From positions 1 to 51,741 of the forward strand of contig JAGPIX010000003.1 in NCBI GenBank assembly GCA_018054745.1: a stretch of DNA of 51,741 bases. The letters run 5' to 3'. The notes under the pieces were generated by a model, which was given only the letters and a program-made list of their open reading frames with translations, was not told the origin of the DNA and ran no database searches. The position numbers were made by a program, and so were the translations under genes. Shown one piece after another: positions 45,633 through 51,741 of the stretch (positions are counted from its first letter, which is position 1; the number at the start of each line of letters is the position of its first letter). This DNA is from Alicycliphilus sp. Lineage in GTDB: Bacteria; Pseudomonadota; Gammaproteobacteria; Burkholderiales; Burkholderiaceae_C.

Positions 45633-46595
45633 TCAAACCATGCCGGACTTGACCATGGTGGCGCGCAGGCTGGCGAACTCGCTGTCGACAAAGTTGCCGA
45701 ATTCTTCGCCGGCCAGCCAAGCGGGCGTCCAGCCGTTCTTCTCCAGCGCCTCGGCCCAGGCCTTGGACTTGACGGCCTTGTCCACCATGGCAATCAGGGC
45801 CTTGCGCTGCTCGGCGTTGATGCCCGGCGCGCCATACACGCCGCGCCAGTTGCCAATTTCCACGTTGATGCCCTGCTCTTTCAGCGTGGGAACATTGGGC
45901 AGATCCTTCAGGCGCTTCGGGGATGTGACGCCAATGGCGCGCATCTTGCCTGCGTTGATGTACTCAGCAAACTCGCTGTAGCCGCTGCCGCCTATGGTGA
46001 CGTTGCCGCCCAGGATGGCGGCCGTGGCCTCGCCACCCCCGCGAAAAGCCACGTAGTTGATCTTGGCCGGGTCCACGCCCACCTCGCGCGCGATCATGGC
46101 CGCGGCAATATGCTCGGTGGCGCCGCGCGATCCGCCACCCCATTTCACGCTGCCCGGGTCCTTCTTGAGCTGGGCCACCACCTCGGCCATGGTCTTGAAC
46201 GGCGAGTTGGCGGGCAGCACGAAGACGTTGTACTCGCTCGTCAGGCGCGCAATCGGCGTGGCCTGGCCCAGGTTCACCGGCGGCTTGCCGGTGATGATGC
46301 CGCCGACCATCACCGCGCCCATGACCATCAAGGCATGCGGATCGCCCTTGCTGCCGTTGATGAACTGCGCCAGGCCGATGGCGCCGGCCGCCCCGCCCTT
46401 GTTCTCATAGGTGACGCTGGAAGCCACGCCCGCGTCCTGCAGCGCCTTGCCCAGGGCGCGGCCGGTGGTGTCCCAGCCGCCGCCGGGATTGGCCGGCAAC
46501 ATCATCTTCATGGCCACGGCCGCGCGCGCGGGCAGCGGCAGGCTGCCCACCGCCGCCAGCGCCGCGAGGGATTTCAAAAAGGTGTCACGACGCAT
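45633..46595 (-). CDS. tctC: Periplasmic tricarboxylate-binding protein TctC
   Basis: A 320-residue solute-binding protein of the Bug/TctC family with a signal peptide (cleavage near ARA, residue 25; RRDTFLK is only a loose twin-arginine match). Seen: MMLPANPGGGWDTTGRALGKAL, YENKGGAAGAIGLAQF, KWGGGSRGATEHIAAAMIAREVG in part, and PTLKEQGINVEIGNWRGVYG. These are standard landmarks. AAGGAG precedes the ATG at 46595. It is the first gene of tctCBA and is divergent from tctDE across 141 bases. Bug proteins are very numerous in Burkholderiales, so homology alone does not give the ligand. Confidence 0.93.
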   Translation of the reverse strand: MRRDTFLKSLAALAAVGSLPLPARAAVAMKMMLPANPGGGWDTTGRALGKALQDAGVASSVTYENKGGAAGAIGLAQFINGSKGDPHALMVMGAVMVGGIITGKPPVNLGQATPIARLTSEYNVFVLPANSPFKTMAEVVAQLKKDPGSVKWGGGSRGATEHIAAAMIAREVGVDPAKINYVAFRGGGEATAAILGGNVTIGGSGYSEFAEYINAGKMRAIGVTSPKRLKDLPNVPTLKEQGINVEIGNWRGVYGAPGINAEQRKALIAMVDKAVKSKAWAEALEKNGWTPAWLAGEEFGNFVDSEFASLRATMVKSGMV

Positions 46596-46736
46596 GCCTG
46601 TCTCCTTGTTTATCGGTTGCAACAATGAACGCAGCCGATGATGCGTGGGCAAGCTGTCAAACGGCTGTCCTCGGCACTAGGGATTACGCGTACACCCGCT
46701 GCCCTGCAGGCCACGCCAAACGGTTCTAATCGGGCC

Positions 46737-47420
46737 ATGCAACTGCTTTTGGTCGAAGACGACGCCACCATGCAAGCCACGCTGCAGCGCTCGCTGTCGC
46801 GCCGTGGCATGGCCGTGACCGCCCTCGCCGACGGCCGCGCGGCGCTGGCCGAATGGCGCGCCCACCCGCCCGACGCCGTGGTGTTGGACTTGACCCTGCC
46901 CGGCCTGGATGGCCTGCAGGTGCTTGCCCAGGCCCGCGCCGCCGGCCTGCGCACGCCGGTGCTGCTGCTGACCGCGCGCGGCACCGTGGGCGACCGCGTG
47001 CTGGGCCTGAACGCCGGCGCTGACGACTACCTGCCCAAGCCCTTCGACCTGGACGAGCTGGAGGCGCGCCTGCGCGCCCTGCTGCGCCGCAGCGCCGACG
47101 GCTCCCAGACCCCAACGCCCGCCGAAGGCCCGGTGGTGGGCGCGCTGCGCTATGACAAGGATAGTGGCGTGATTTACCTGCAGGATGCGCCCATGGACCT
47201 CACGCCGCGCGAGCAGGCACTGCTGCGCGCCCTGCTGGCCCAACCGGGGCGGGCCTTGCCGAAGGAACGGCTGTACGAGCTGGTCTTTCCCGGCCAGAGC
47301 GAGGTGCAGTACGAGGCCATCGAGGTCGTGGTCTATCGCCTGCGCAAGAAGCTCACCGGCACCGGGGCCACGCTGATGACGCTGCGCGGCCTGGGCTATC
47401 TGCTGAAAACCGAAACGTGA
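46737..47420 (+). CDS. tctD: Response regulator TctD
   Basis: A 227-residue OmpR-type regulator. The receiver domain has the acidic pair in LLLVEDDA, phospho-acceptor Asp51 in VVLDLTLPG and Lys102 in DYLPKPFD. The C-terminal winged helix contains MDLTPREQALLRALLAQPG and AIEVVVYRLRKKL, ending in the usual TLRGLGYLL. It is expected to activate the divergent tctCBA genes when its ligand is present, as in the Salmonella system. The stop overlaps the start of the kinase by four bases. Confidence 0.93.
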   Translation: MQLLLVEDDATMQATLQRSLSRRGMAVTALADGRAALAEWRAHPPDAVVLDLTLPGLDGLQVLAQARAAGLRTPVLLLTARGTVGDRVLGLNAGADDYLPKPFDLDELEARLRALLRRSADGSQTPTPAEGPVVGALRYDKDSGVIYLQDAPMDLTPREQALLRALLAQPGRALPKERLYELVFPGQSEVQYEAIEVVVYRLRKKLTGTGATLMTLRGLGYLLKTET

Positions 47421-48853
47421 CCCGGCAAAGATCGCTGCGCCGCCAGCTGCTGCTGGGCATCCTGCTGCCCACGCTGCTGCTTATCGGCGTGAACACCTAC
47501 AGCCTTTATCACCAGGCGCTGGCGGCGCTGAACACGGCCTACGACCGCACGCTGCTGGCCTCGGCCAAGAGCATCAGCGAGCAGCTGGACGTGCGCGGCT
47601 ACGACGACGCGGCCGAGCTGCGCGCCACCGTGCCCTACTCGGCCCTGGAGGCCTTCGAGGCCGACAACCAAAGCCGCATGTTCTACCGCGTGTCCACCTT
47701 GCAGGGCGGGCTGGTCTCGGGCTTCGCCGAGCTGCCCTTCTGGCAGGGCAGCATTGCCCAGCGCCCTCCCTACGCGGCGCTGGTGGACTTCTACAACGCC
47801 CGCTTCCGCGACCGACCGGTGCGCGTGGCGGCGCTCTTGCAGCCCGTGGCCGGCCCCCAGGGGCGCACCATGGCCGTGATCCAGGTGGCCGAGACGCTGG
47901 AGCTGCGCCATGCCGCGGCGCTGCAAATCCTGTGGAACACGCTGGTGCGCCAGGCCCTGCTGCTGGCCATGATCGCTGCCATCGTGGTGCTGGTGGTGCA
48001 GCGCGCCACGCTGCCGGTGCGCCGCCTGAGCAGCGAACTGCAGGGCCGCGGCGCGGACGACCTGTCGCCCATTGCCGCCCCCGCGGCCCCACGCGAGCTG
48101 CAGCCGCTGATAGACGCCACGAACGCGGTGATGCAGCGCCTGTCGCGCCTGCTGGCGCATCAGAAGCGCTTTGTGCGTGACGCCTCGCACCAGCTGCGCA
48201 CGCCGCTGGCGGTGCTCAAGACCCAGGTGCAGTCGGCCCTGCGCGGCGACCTGCCGCCGACACAGGCGCTGCAGGAAATCGGCGACACCGTGGAGCGCGC
48301 CACGCAGCTGGCCAACCAGATGCTGGCCCTGGCCAAGGTGGAGCAGCTGCGCCAGCAGGGAGAGCCGCCCGTGACGCGCCTGGACGAGGTGCTGCGCGAG
48401 GTGGCTCTGGATCTGTCGCCGCTGATCGCGCAGGCCAACCTGGACTTCGGTATCAGCACCGACACCGCACCCATCCAGGCCCACGCCTGGATGCTGCGCG
48501 AGCTGTGCCGCAACCTGCTGCACAACGCCATCCGCCATGCGCCGCCCACGACCGAGCTGACAGTCGCGCTGCACACGCAGGGCGCCCAGGCGCTGCTGAC
48601 CATTGCCGACGCGGGCCCCGGCGTAGACGATGAACTGGCCGCGCGCCTGTTCGAGCCCTTTTCGGCCGGCGACATGCGCCATAGCTCGGGCCTGGGCCTG
48701 GCCATCTGCCAGGAGATCGTGCAGGCCCTGGGCGGCAACATCGCCCTGGGCAACCGCCGCCAGGGCGGCGCCATCCTGGGGCTGGATGCGGTGGTGCGCC
48801 TGCCGCTGGCCCGGCCCCGAGAGGCCGCGCCTGTGAAAAAATCACGGCCATGA
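47417..48853 (+). CDS. tctE: Sensor histidine kinase TctE
   Basis: A 478-residue membrane kinase with two helices (about 9-28 and 176-195) flanking a periplasmic sensor of about 145 residues, followed by a HAMP-like linker. The H-box is [13 protein letters not shown] with His258. The N-box lies in [15 protein letters not shown], the G1 box is DAGPGVDDE and the G2 box [12 protein letters not shown]. The start is a GTG that overlaps the tctD stop (GTGA). It overlaps the hslR start by four bases at its end, so that gene is read from the same transcript. Confidence 0.92.
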   Translation: MTRQRSLRRQLLLGILLPTLLLIGVNTYSLYHQALAALNTAYDRTLLASAKSISEQLDVRGYDDAAELRATVPYSALEAFEADNQSRMFYRVSTLQGGLVSGFAELPFWQGSIAQRPPYAALVDFYNARFRDRPVRVAALLQPVAGPQGRTMAVIQVAETLELRHAAALQILWNTLVRQALLLAMIAAIVVLVVQRATLPVRRLSSELQGRGADDLSPIAAPAAPRELQPLIDATNAVMQRLSRLLAHQKRFVRDASHQLRTPLAVLKTQVQSALRGDLPPTQALQEIGDTVERATQLANQMLALAKVEQLRQQGEPPVTRLDEVLREVALDLSPLIAQANLDFGISTDTAPIQAHAWMLRELCRNLLHNAIRHAPPTTELTVALHTQGAQALLTIADAGPGVDDELAARLFEPFSAGDMRHSSGLGLAICQEIVQALGGNIALGNRRQGGAILGLDAVVRLPLARPREAAPVKKSRP

Positions 48854-49275
48854 CGACCCCACCCGATTCCATGCGCCTGGACAAATGGCTGTGGTGCGCG
48901 CGCTTCTACAAGACCCGCAGCCTGGCCGTCGAAGAGATAGGCAAGGGCCGCGTCACCGTCAACGGCCAGGCGGCCAAGGCAGCGCGCGAGCTGCGCGTGG
49001 GCGACAACGTGGCCCTGCGCCAGGGCCCCGTGGCGCGCACCGTCGTCATACGCGCCTTGAGCAACATGCGCGGCCCCGCACCCGTAGCCCAGCAGCTGTA
49101 CGAAGAAACACCCGAGAGCATCGCCGCGCGCGCCCAGGCGGCCGAGGCCCGGCGCCTGGCCCCCGAACCGGCCACCGCCCTGCGCGAAGGCCGCCCGACC
49201 AAACGCGATCGGCGCGACATGGACGATCTGCGCCACGGCTGGGGCGAACGCTGGAGCGCGTCGCTCGACGATTGA
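48850..49275 (+). CDS. hslR: S4-domain RNA-binding heat-shock protein Hsp15
   Basis: A 141-residue protein with an S4 domain at about residues 8-70 (MRLDKWLWCARFYKTRSLA, GRVTVNGQAAKAARELRVGD). In E. coli the homologue binds 50S subunits that carry nascent peptidyl-tRNA and helps recycle them. The C-terminal part is rich in Arg, Ala and Asp and ends with the usual HGWGERW-like segment. It overlaps tctE by four bases, an arrangement that couples a heat-shock factor to a two-component system, probably by chance of gene order. Confidence 0.9.
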   Translation: MTTPPDSMRLDKWLWCARFYKTRSLAVEEIGKGRVTVNGQAAKAARELRVGDNVALRQGPVARTVVIRALSNMRGPAPVAQQLYEETPESIAARAQAAEARRLAPEPATALREGRPTKRDRRDMDDLRHGWGERWSASLDD

Positions 49276-49355
49276 TGCGGTGCCGTGCGCAGAGCATGGC
49301 GCGGCCCACCCCCACGGCGCTGCACAATGGGCGGCTTTCCCGCCCGGCCTCACCC

Positions 49356-49814
49356 ATGATCTACAACGCCCTCAAGCTCGCCCATGTGCTGTCCATCATC
49401 GTCTGGATAGGCGGCATGGTCTTCGCCCATTTTTTCCTGCGCCCCGCCGCGCAGGCGCTGGAGCCGGCCCAGCGCGTAACACTGATGCACGGCGTGCTGC
49501 AACGCTTCCTGGGCGCCGTGGCCATCGCCATCGTCGTGGTGCTGACCAGTGGCCTGGGCATGATTGGCGCCGTGAGCATGGGCTCGGGCGGCGCATTCTC
49601 CATGCCCCTCAAGTGGACCATCATGGCCACGCTGGGCCTGGTGATGATGGCCATCTTCGCCTACATCTACTTCGCCCTGCTCGATAGGCTGGAGCAGGCC
49701 GTCACCGCGTCCGACTGGAGCGCCGGCGGCCTGGCCCTGGCCCGCATACGCAGCTGGGTCGGCGTGAACCTGGTGATCGGCGTGGTGATCGTGGTGCAGA
49801 CGCTGCTGATGTAG
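49356..49814 (+). CDS. CopD-family membrane protein
   Basis: A 152-residue inner-membrane protein with four predicted helices: LKLAHVLSIIVWIGGMVFAH, FLGAVAIAIVVVLTSGLGM, WTIMATLGLVMMAIFAYIYF and VNLVIGVVIVVQTLLM. Histidines in the first helix and the GG motif resemble the CopD/DUF2269 group, linked in some bacteria with copper or haem handling. The function here is not established. It stands 80 bases after hslR and converges with tusA, with about 100 gene-free bases between. Confidence 0.7.
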   Translation: MIYNALKLAHVLSIIVWIGGMVFAHFFLRPAAQALEPAQRVTLMHGVLQRFLGAVAIAIVVVLTSGLGMIGAVSMGSGGAFSMPLKWTIMATLGLVMMAIFAYIYFALLDRLEQAVTASDWSAGGLALARIRSWVGVNLVIGVVIVVQTLLM

Positions 49815-49914
49815 GGCCGAGGCCGCCCAACTGACCGCCGGCTCCACCTGTGCGTGAAAGTGGCTGCAATCGCGCCCACGATGTCGTGAGCGGAAGCAGC
49901 CCCGACTTCTGCCC

Positions 49915-50142
49915 TCAGCGCCGGCGCAGCACGTGGATGAACTCTGTGCCCACGGTCTGCTGCTCCACCAGCTCGTTGCCCGTCTGCCGGGCAAAGGCCT
50001 GAAAGTCGCGCACCGAACCGCTGTCGGTGGCCACCACGCGCAGCAGCTGGCCGCTCTCCATGTCGGCCAGGGCCTTCTTGGCCTTGAGTATGGGCAGGGG
50101 GCAATTCAGGCCCCGGGTGTCGATTTCTTTATGGATGTCCAT
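49915..50142 (-). CDS. tusA: Sulfur-carrier protein TusA
   Basis: A 75-residue cytoplasmic sulfurtransferase. Cys14 in the invariant CPxP motif (RGLNCPLPILKAKKAL) accepts sulfane sulfur and hands it on for tRNA 2-thiolation, molybdenum cofactor or sulfur oxidation. The rest (LLRVVATDSGSVRDFQAFARQTG in part) matches the family. AGGA lies close to the ATG at 50142, five bases after the Nudix gene. The unit cysM-nudix-tusA suggests a cysteine and sulfur-relay theme. Confidence 0.93.
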   Translation of the reverse strand: MDIHKEIDTRGLNCPLPILKAKKALADMESGQLLRVVATDSGSVRDFQAFARQTGNELVEQQTVGTEFIHVLRRR

Positions 50143-50147
50143 TCCTG

Positions 50148-50714
50148 TCAGTCCTTTGGCGCCTCGTCCAGTCCGCGGCGGCGCTCTGCATTTTCCTCGG
50201 CCGTGAAGAACACCGGCTCATGCCCGCGTGAGCGCAGCCAGTCGGCCAGCGCGTAGCCGGTGCCGGCGGGCCAGCACTTGAGTTCGTCCAGCTCGTAGAA
50301 GCGGTAGTCCACCAGCTCCGGCGACAGCCGCACCTGCCCCTGGGCCTGCACATGGTAGGCGATGATGACCTGGTTCATGCGCAGAAACTCGTATGCGCCC
50401 ACCAGGCGCACAGCGCGCGTGTCCAGGTTGGTTTCCTCCTTCACCTCGCGCGCAATGCCTTCCTCGGGCGACTCACCGGCCTCCATGAAGCCGGTGATCA
50501 AGGCAAACATCTTGGCCGGCCACAGCGCATTGCGCGCCAGCAATATCCTGCCATCCACTTCGACGATGGCCGCCAGCACGGGCGTGGGATTGTTCCAGTG
50601 CGTCCAGCCACAGGCCGGGCAGCGCAGGCGCTCCTTCTCGCCGCTGTCCTCCATGGTGACAATGGGCGCCAGCGCGGTCGCGCAATGGCTGCAAAAGCGG
50701 GTCTGGTATTGCAT
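50148..50714 (-). CDS. Nudix hydrolase with zinc ribbon (NudC-like)
   Basis: A 188-residue protein. A four-cysteine zinc ribbon (Cys8, Cys11, Cys32, Cys35; FCSHC and CPACG) precedes a Nudix domain. The Nudix box runs from Gly75 to Leu97 (GFMEAGESPEEGIAREVKEE), with all consensus acidic residues present. NudC enzymes hydrolyse NADH and remove NAD caps from RNA and are longer (about 260 residues) with an N-terminal domain that is missing here. A related specificity is plausible but not proven. It lies between cysM and tusA with gaps of 14 and 5 bases, so the three are co-transcribed. Confidence 0.87.
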   Translation of the reverse strand: MQYQTRFCSHCATALAPIVTMEDSGEKERLRCPACGWTHWNNPTPVLAAIVEVDGRILLARNALWPAKMFALITGFMEAGESPEEGIAREVKEETNLDTRAVRLVGAYEFLRMNQVIIAYHVQAQGQVRLSPELVDYRFYELDELKCWPAGTGYALADWLRSRGHEPVFFTAEENAERRRGLDEAPKD

Positions 50715-50728
50715 GGTGCGGCGCTCGC

Positions 50729-51634
50729 TCAGGCGGGAAAGACGCCGGTGGACAGGTAACGATCGCCCCGGTCGCAAACCACGAAGACAATGGTGGCGTT
50801 CTGCTCCTGCGCCGCGATCTGCTGCGCCACCCAGCAGGCGCCGGCGGCGGAGATACCGCCAAAGATGCCCTCCTCGCGCGCCAGGCGCCGCGCCATGTCC
50901 TCGGCATCGTCCTGGCTCACCAGCACCAGTTCATCCACCAGGTTGGGCTGGTAGATCTTGGGCAGGTATTGCTCGGGCCACTTGCGTATGCCGGGAATGC
51001 GCGAGCCCTCCTGCGGCTGGGCACCAATGATGCGCACACCGGGGTTCTTCTCGCGCAGGAAGCGCGCCACGCCGGTGATGGTGCCGGTGGTGCCCATGGC
51101 GCTCACGAAATGCGTGATGCGCCCCTCGGTCTGCTCCCACAGCTCGGGGCCGGTGGTTTCGTAGTGGATGCGTGGGTTGTCGGCGTTGGCAAACTGATCC
51201 AGCACCACCCCCTTGCCCTGCACCACCATCTGGTCGGCCAGGTCGCGTGCGTATTCCATGCCGCCGCTCTTGGGCGTGAGGATGAGCTCGGCGCCAAAGG
51301 CCTTCATGGTCTGCGCCCGCTCCACCGACAGATCCTCGGGCATGATCAGCACCATGCGGTAGCCCCGGATGGCAGCGGCCATGGCCAGCGCAATGCCGGT
51401 GTTGCCCGACGTGGCCTCGATCAGCGTATCGCCGGGCTTGATCTCACCGCGCTCCTCGGCGCGCCGGATCATGGCCAGGGCCGGCCTGTCCTTGACCGAG
51501 CCCGCGGGATTGTTGCCCTCCAGCTTGCCCAGAATGACATTGCCGCGCGCCGCATTGTCCTGTGCCGCTATGCGCTGCAAGGCGACCAGCGGTGTGCGCC
51601 CGATGGCGTCTTCAATGGTGGGATAGGTCTTCAT
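50729..51634 (-). CDS. cysM: Cysteine synthase B
   Basis: A 301-residue PLP enzyme that makes cysteine from O-acetylserine and sulfide, or S-sulfocysteine from thiosulfate. Seen: the N-terminal MKTYPTIEDAIGRTPLVALQ, the PLP lysine Lys48 in NNPAGSVKDR, EATSGNTGIALAMAAAIRGY and SAMGTTGTITGVARFL; the PQEGSRIPGIRKWP segment is typical of CysM rather than CysK. Thiosulfate use fits the YeeE/rhodanese genes elsewhere in the window. Its promoter must lie within the 50 bases before the divergent tRNA, or inside the tRNA gene. Confidence 0.95.
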   Translation of the reverse strand: MKTYPTIEDAIGRTPLVALQRIAAQDNAARGNVILGKLEGNNPAGSVKDRPALAMIRRAEERGEIKPGDTLIEATSGNTGIALAMAAAIRGYRMVLIMPEDLSVERAQTMKAFGAELILTPKSGGMEYARDLADQMVVQGKGVVLDQFANADNPRIHYETTGPELWEQTEGRITHFVSAMGTTGTITGVARFLREKNPGVRIIGAQPQEGSRIPGIRKWPEQYLPKIYQPNLVDELVLVSQDDAEDMARRLAREEGIFGGISAAGACWVAQQIAAQEQNATIVFVVCDRGDRYLSTGVFPA

Positions 51635-51649
51635 ACGCCCTTACTGTGC

Positions 51650-51655
51650 CATAAT
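51650..51655 (+). promoter_or_regulatory. Possible -10 box of the right-edge tRNA-Leu
   Basis: CATAAT (51650-51655) ends 23 bases before the tRNA start. No good -35 is visible; the stretch overlaps the cysM start region on the other strand. Confidence 0.3.
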
Positions 51656-51678
51656 TTACGACTTCGCTTTTAGCGCCT

Positions 51679-51717
51679 GCCCGGGTGGTGAAATTGGTAG
51701 ACGCAGGGGACTCAAAA
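51679..51717 (+). tRNA. tRNA-Leu(CAA), 5' part only
   Basis: GCCCGGG (acceptor 5' strand), the D-arm GGTGAAATTGGTAGACGC, the anticodon-stem strand GGGGA and the loop CTCAAAA with anticodon CAA match a bacterial tRNA-Leu. From 51718 the sequence is ATAGGGACTTC, whereas the anticodon stem needs TCCCC. The 3' half is not in the window. Either the gene is interrupted in the anticodon loop or the last 24 bases are an assembly-end artefact. Confidence 0.7.
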
Positions 51718-51741
51718 ATAGGGACTTCTACGTAGGTCTTG

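Overview
The window is a chromosomal segment of a GC-rich betaproteobacterium, most probably a Comamonadaceae member close to Acidovorax, Alicycliphilus or Diaphorobacter. The basis is the protein sequences, the gene orders (rimP-nusA-infB-rbfA-truB-typA, glyA-nrdR, tctCBA facing tctDE), a poly-3-hydroxybutyrate oligomer hydrolase, and a family of intergenic hairpins with an ATAGCTGTTTGCGCTT-like core. Genus is inference. Nearly all of the window is ordinary core or soft-core chromosome. I see no prophage, complete insertion sequence or CRISPR array.

Layout. 1-9742 (minus): rimP-nusA-infB-rbfA-truB-typA, then an EamA-type exporter and a 3-hydroxyisobutyryl-CoA-hydrolase-like gene that runs off the left edge. 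A bidirectional terminator (9832-9860) separates this from 9936-15464 (minus): RNase R, an SDR oxidoreductase, two multi-haem c-type cytochromes and a thioredoxin-like protein. 15484-15840 holds two tRNA-Leu(CAG) genes, each with its own terminator. 15946-22562 (minus) has a large DUF349 protein and a DUF748/AsmA-like protein. 22563-23292 is the largest gene-free stretch; it contains a probable structured RNA with its own promoter and terminator. 23293-26054 (plus): lytic transglycosylase, glyA, nrdR. 26118-30698: aroC and a CBS protein (minus), metY and an alpha/beta hydrolase (plus), a HAD hydrolase (minus). 30750-37065 (plus): a DUF2946 protein with an OprC/NosA-type copper receptor, then hemH and a Lon-like protease. 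37080-38168 (minus): DUF2788 and DUF2189 membrane proteins. 38349-40774 (plus): a periplasmic double-rhodanese protein, a YeeE/YedE transporter and a 55-residue membrane protein. 41101-49814: 3HB-oligomer hydrolase and tctCBA (minus), tctDE, hslR and a CopD-like protein (plus). 49915-51634 (minus): cysM, a Nudix hydrolase and tusA. At 51679 a tRNA-Leu(CAA) begins, but its sequence departs from a tRNA just after the anticodon loop, at the window edge.

How the genes work together. Translation and RNA metabolism dominate the left third. Sulfur handling recurs on the right: metY, cysM, tusA and rhodanese/YeeE. Two regulated uptake systems are present: the copper receptor with DUF2946, and the Tct tricarboxylate-type transporter with its two-component system.

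The least explained items are the structured RNA at 22635-22862, the dispersed hairpin family (six copies, two inside coding sequences), a 238-bp intergenic element with 19-bp inverted ends, a terminator-like hairpin directly in front of the DUF349 start codon, and the broken tRNA at the right edge.
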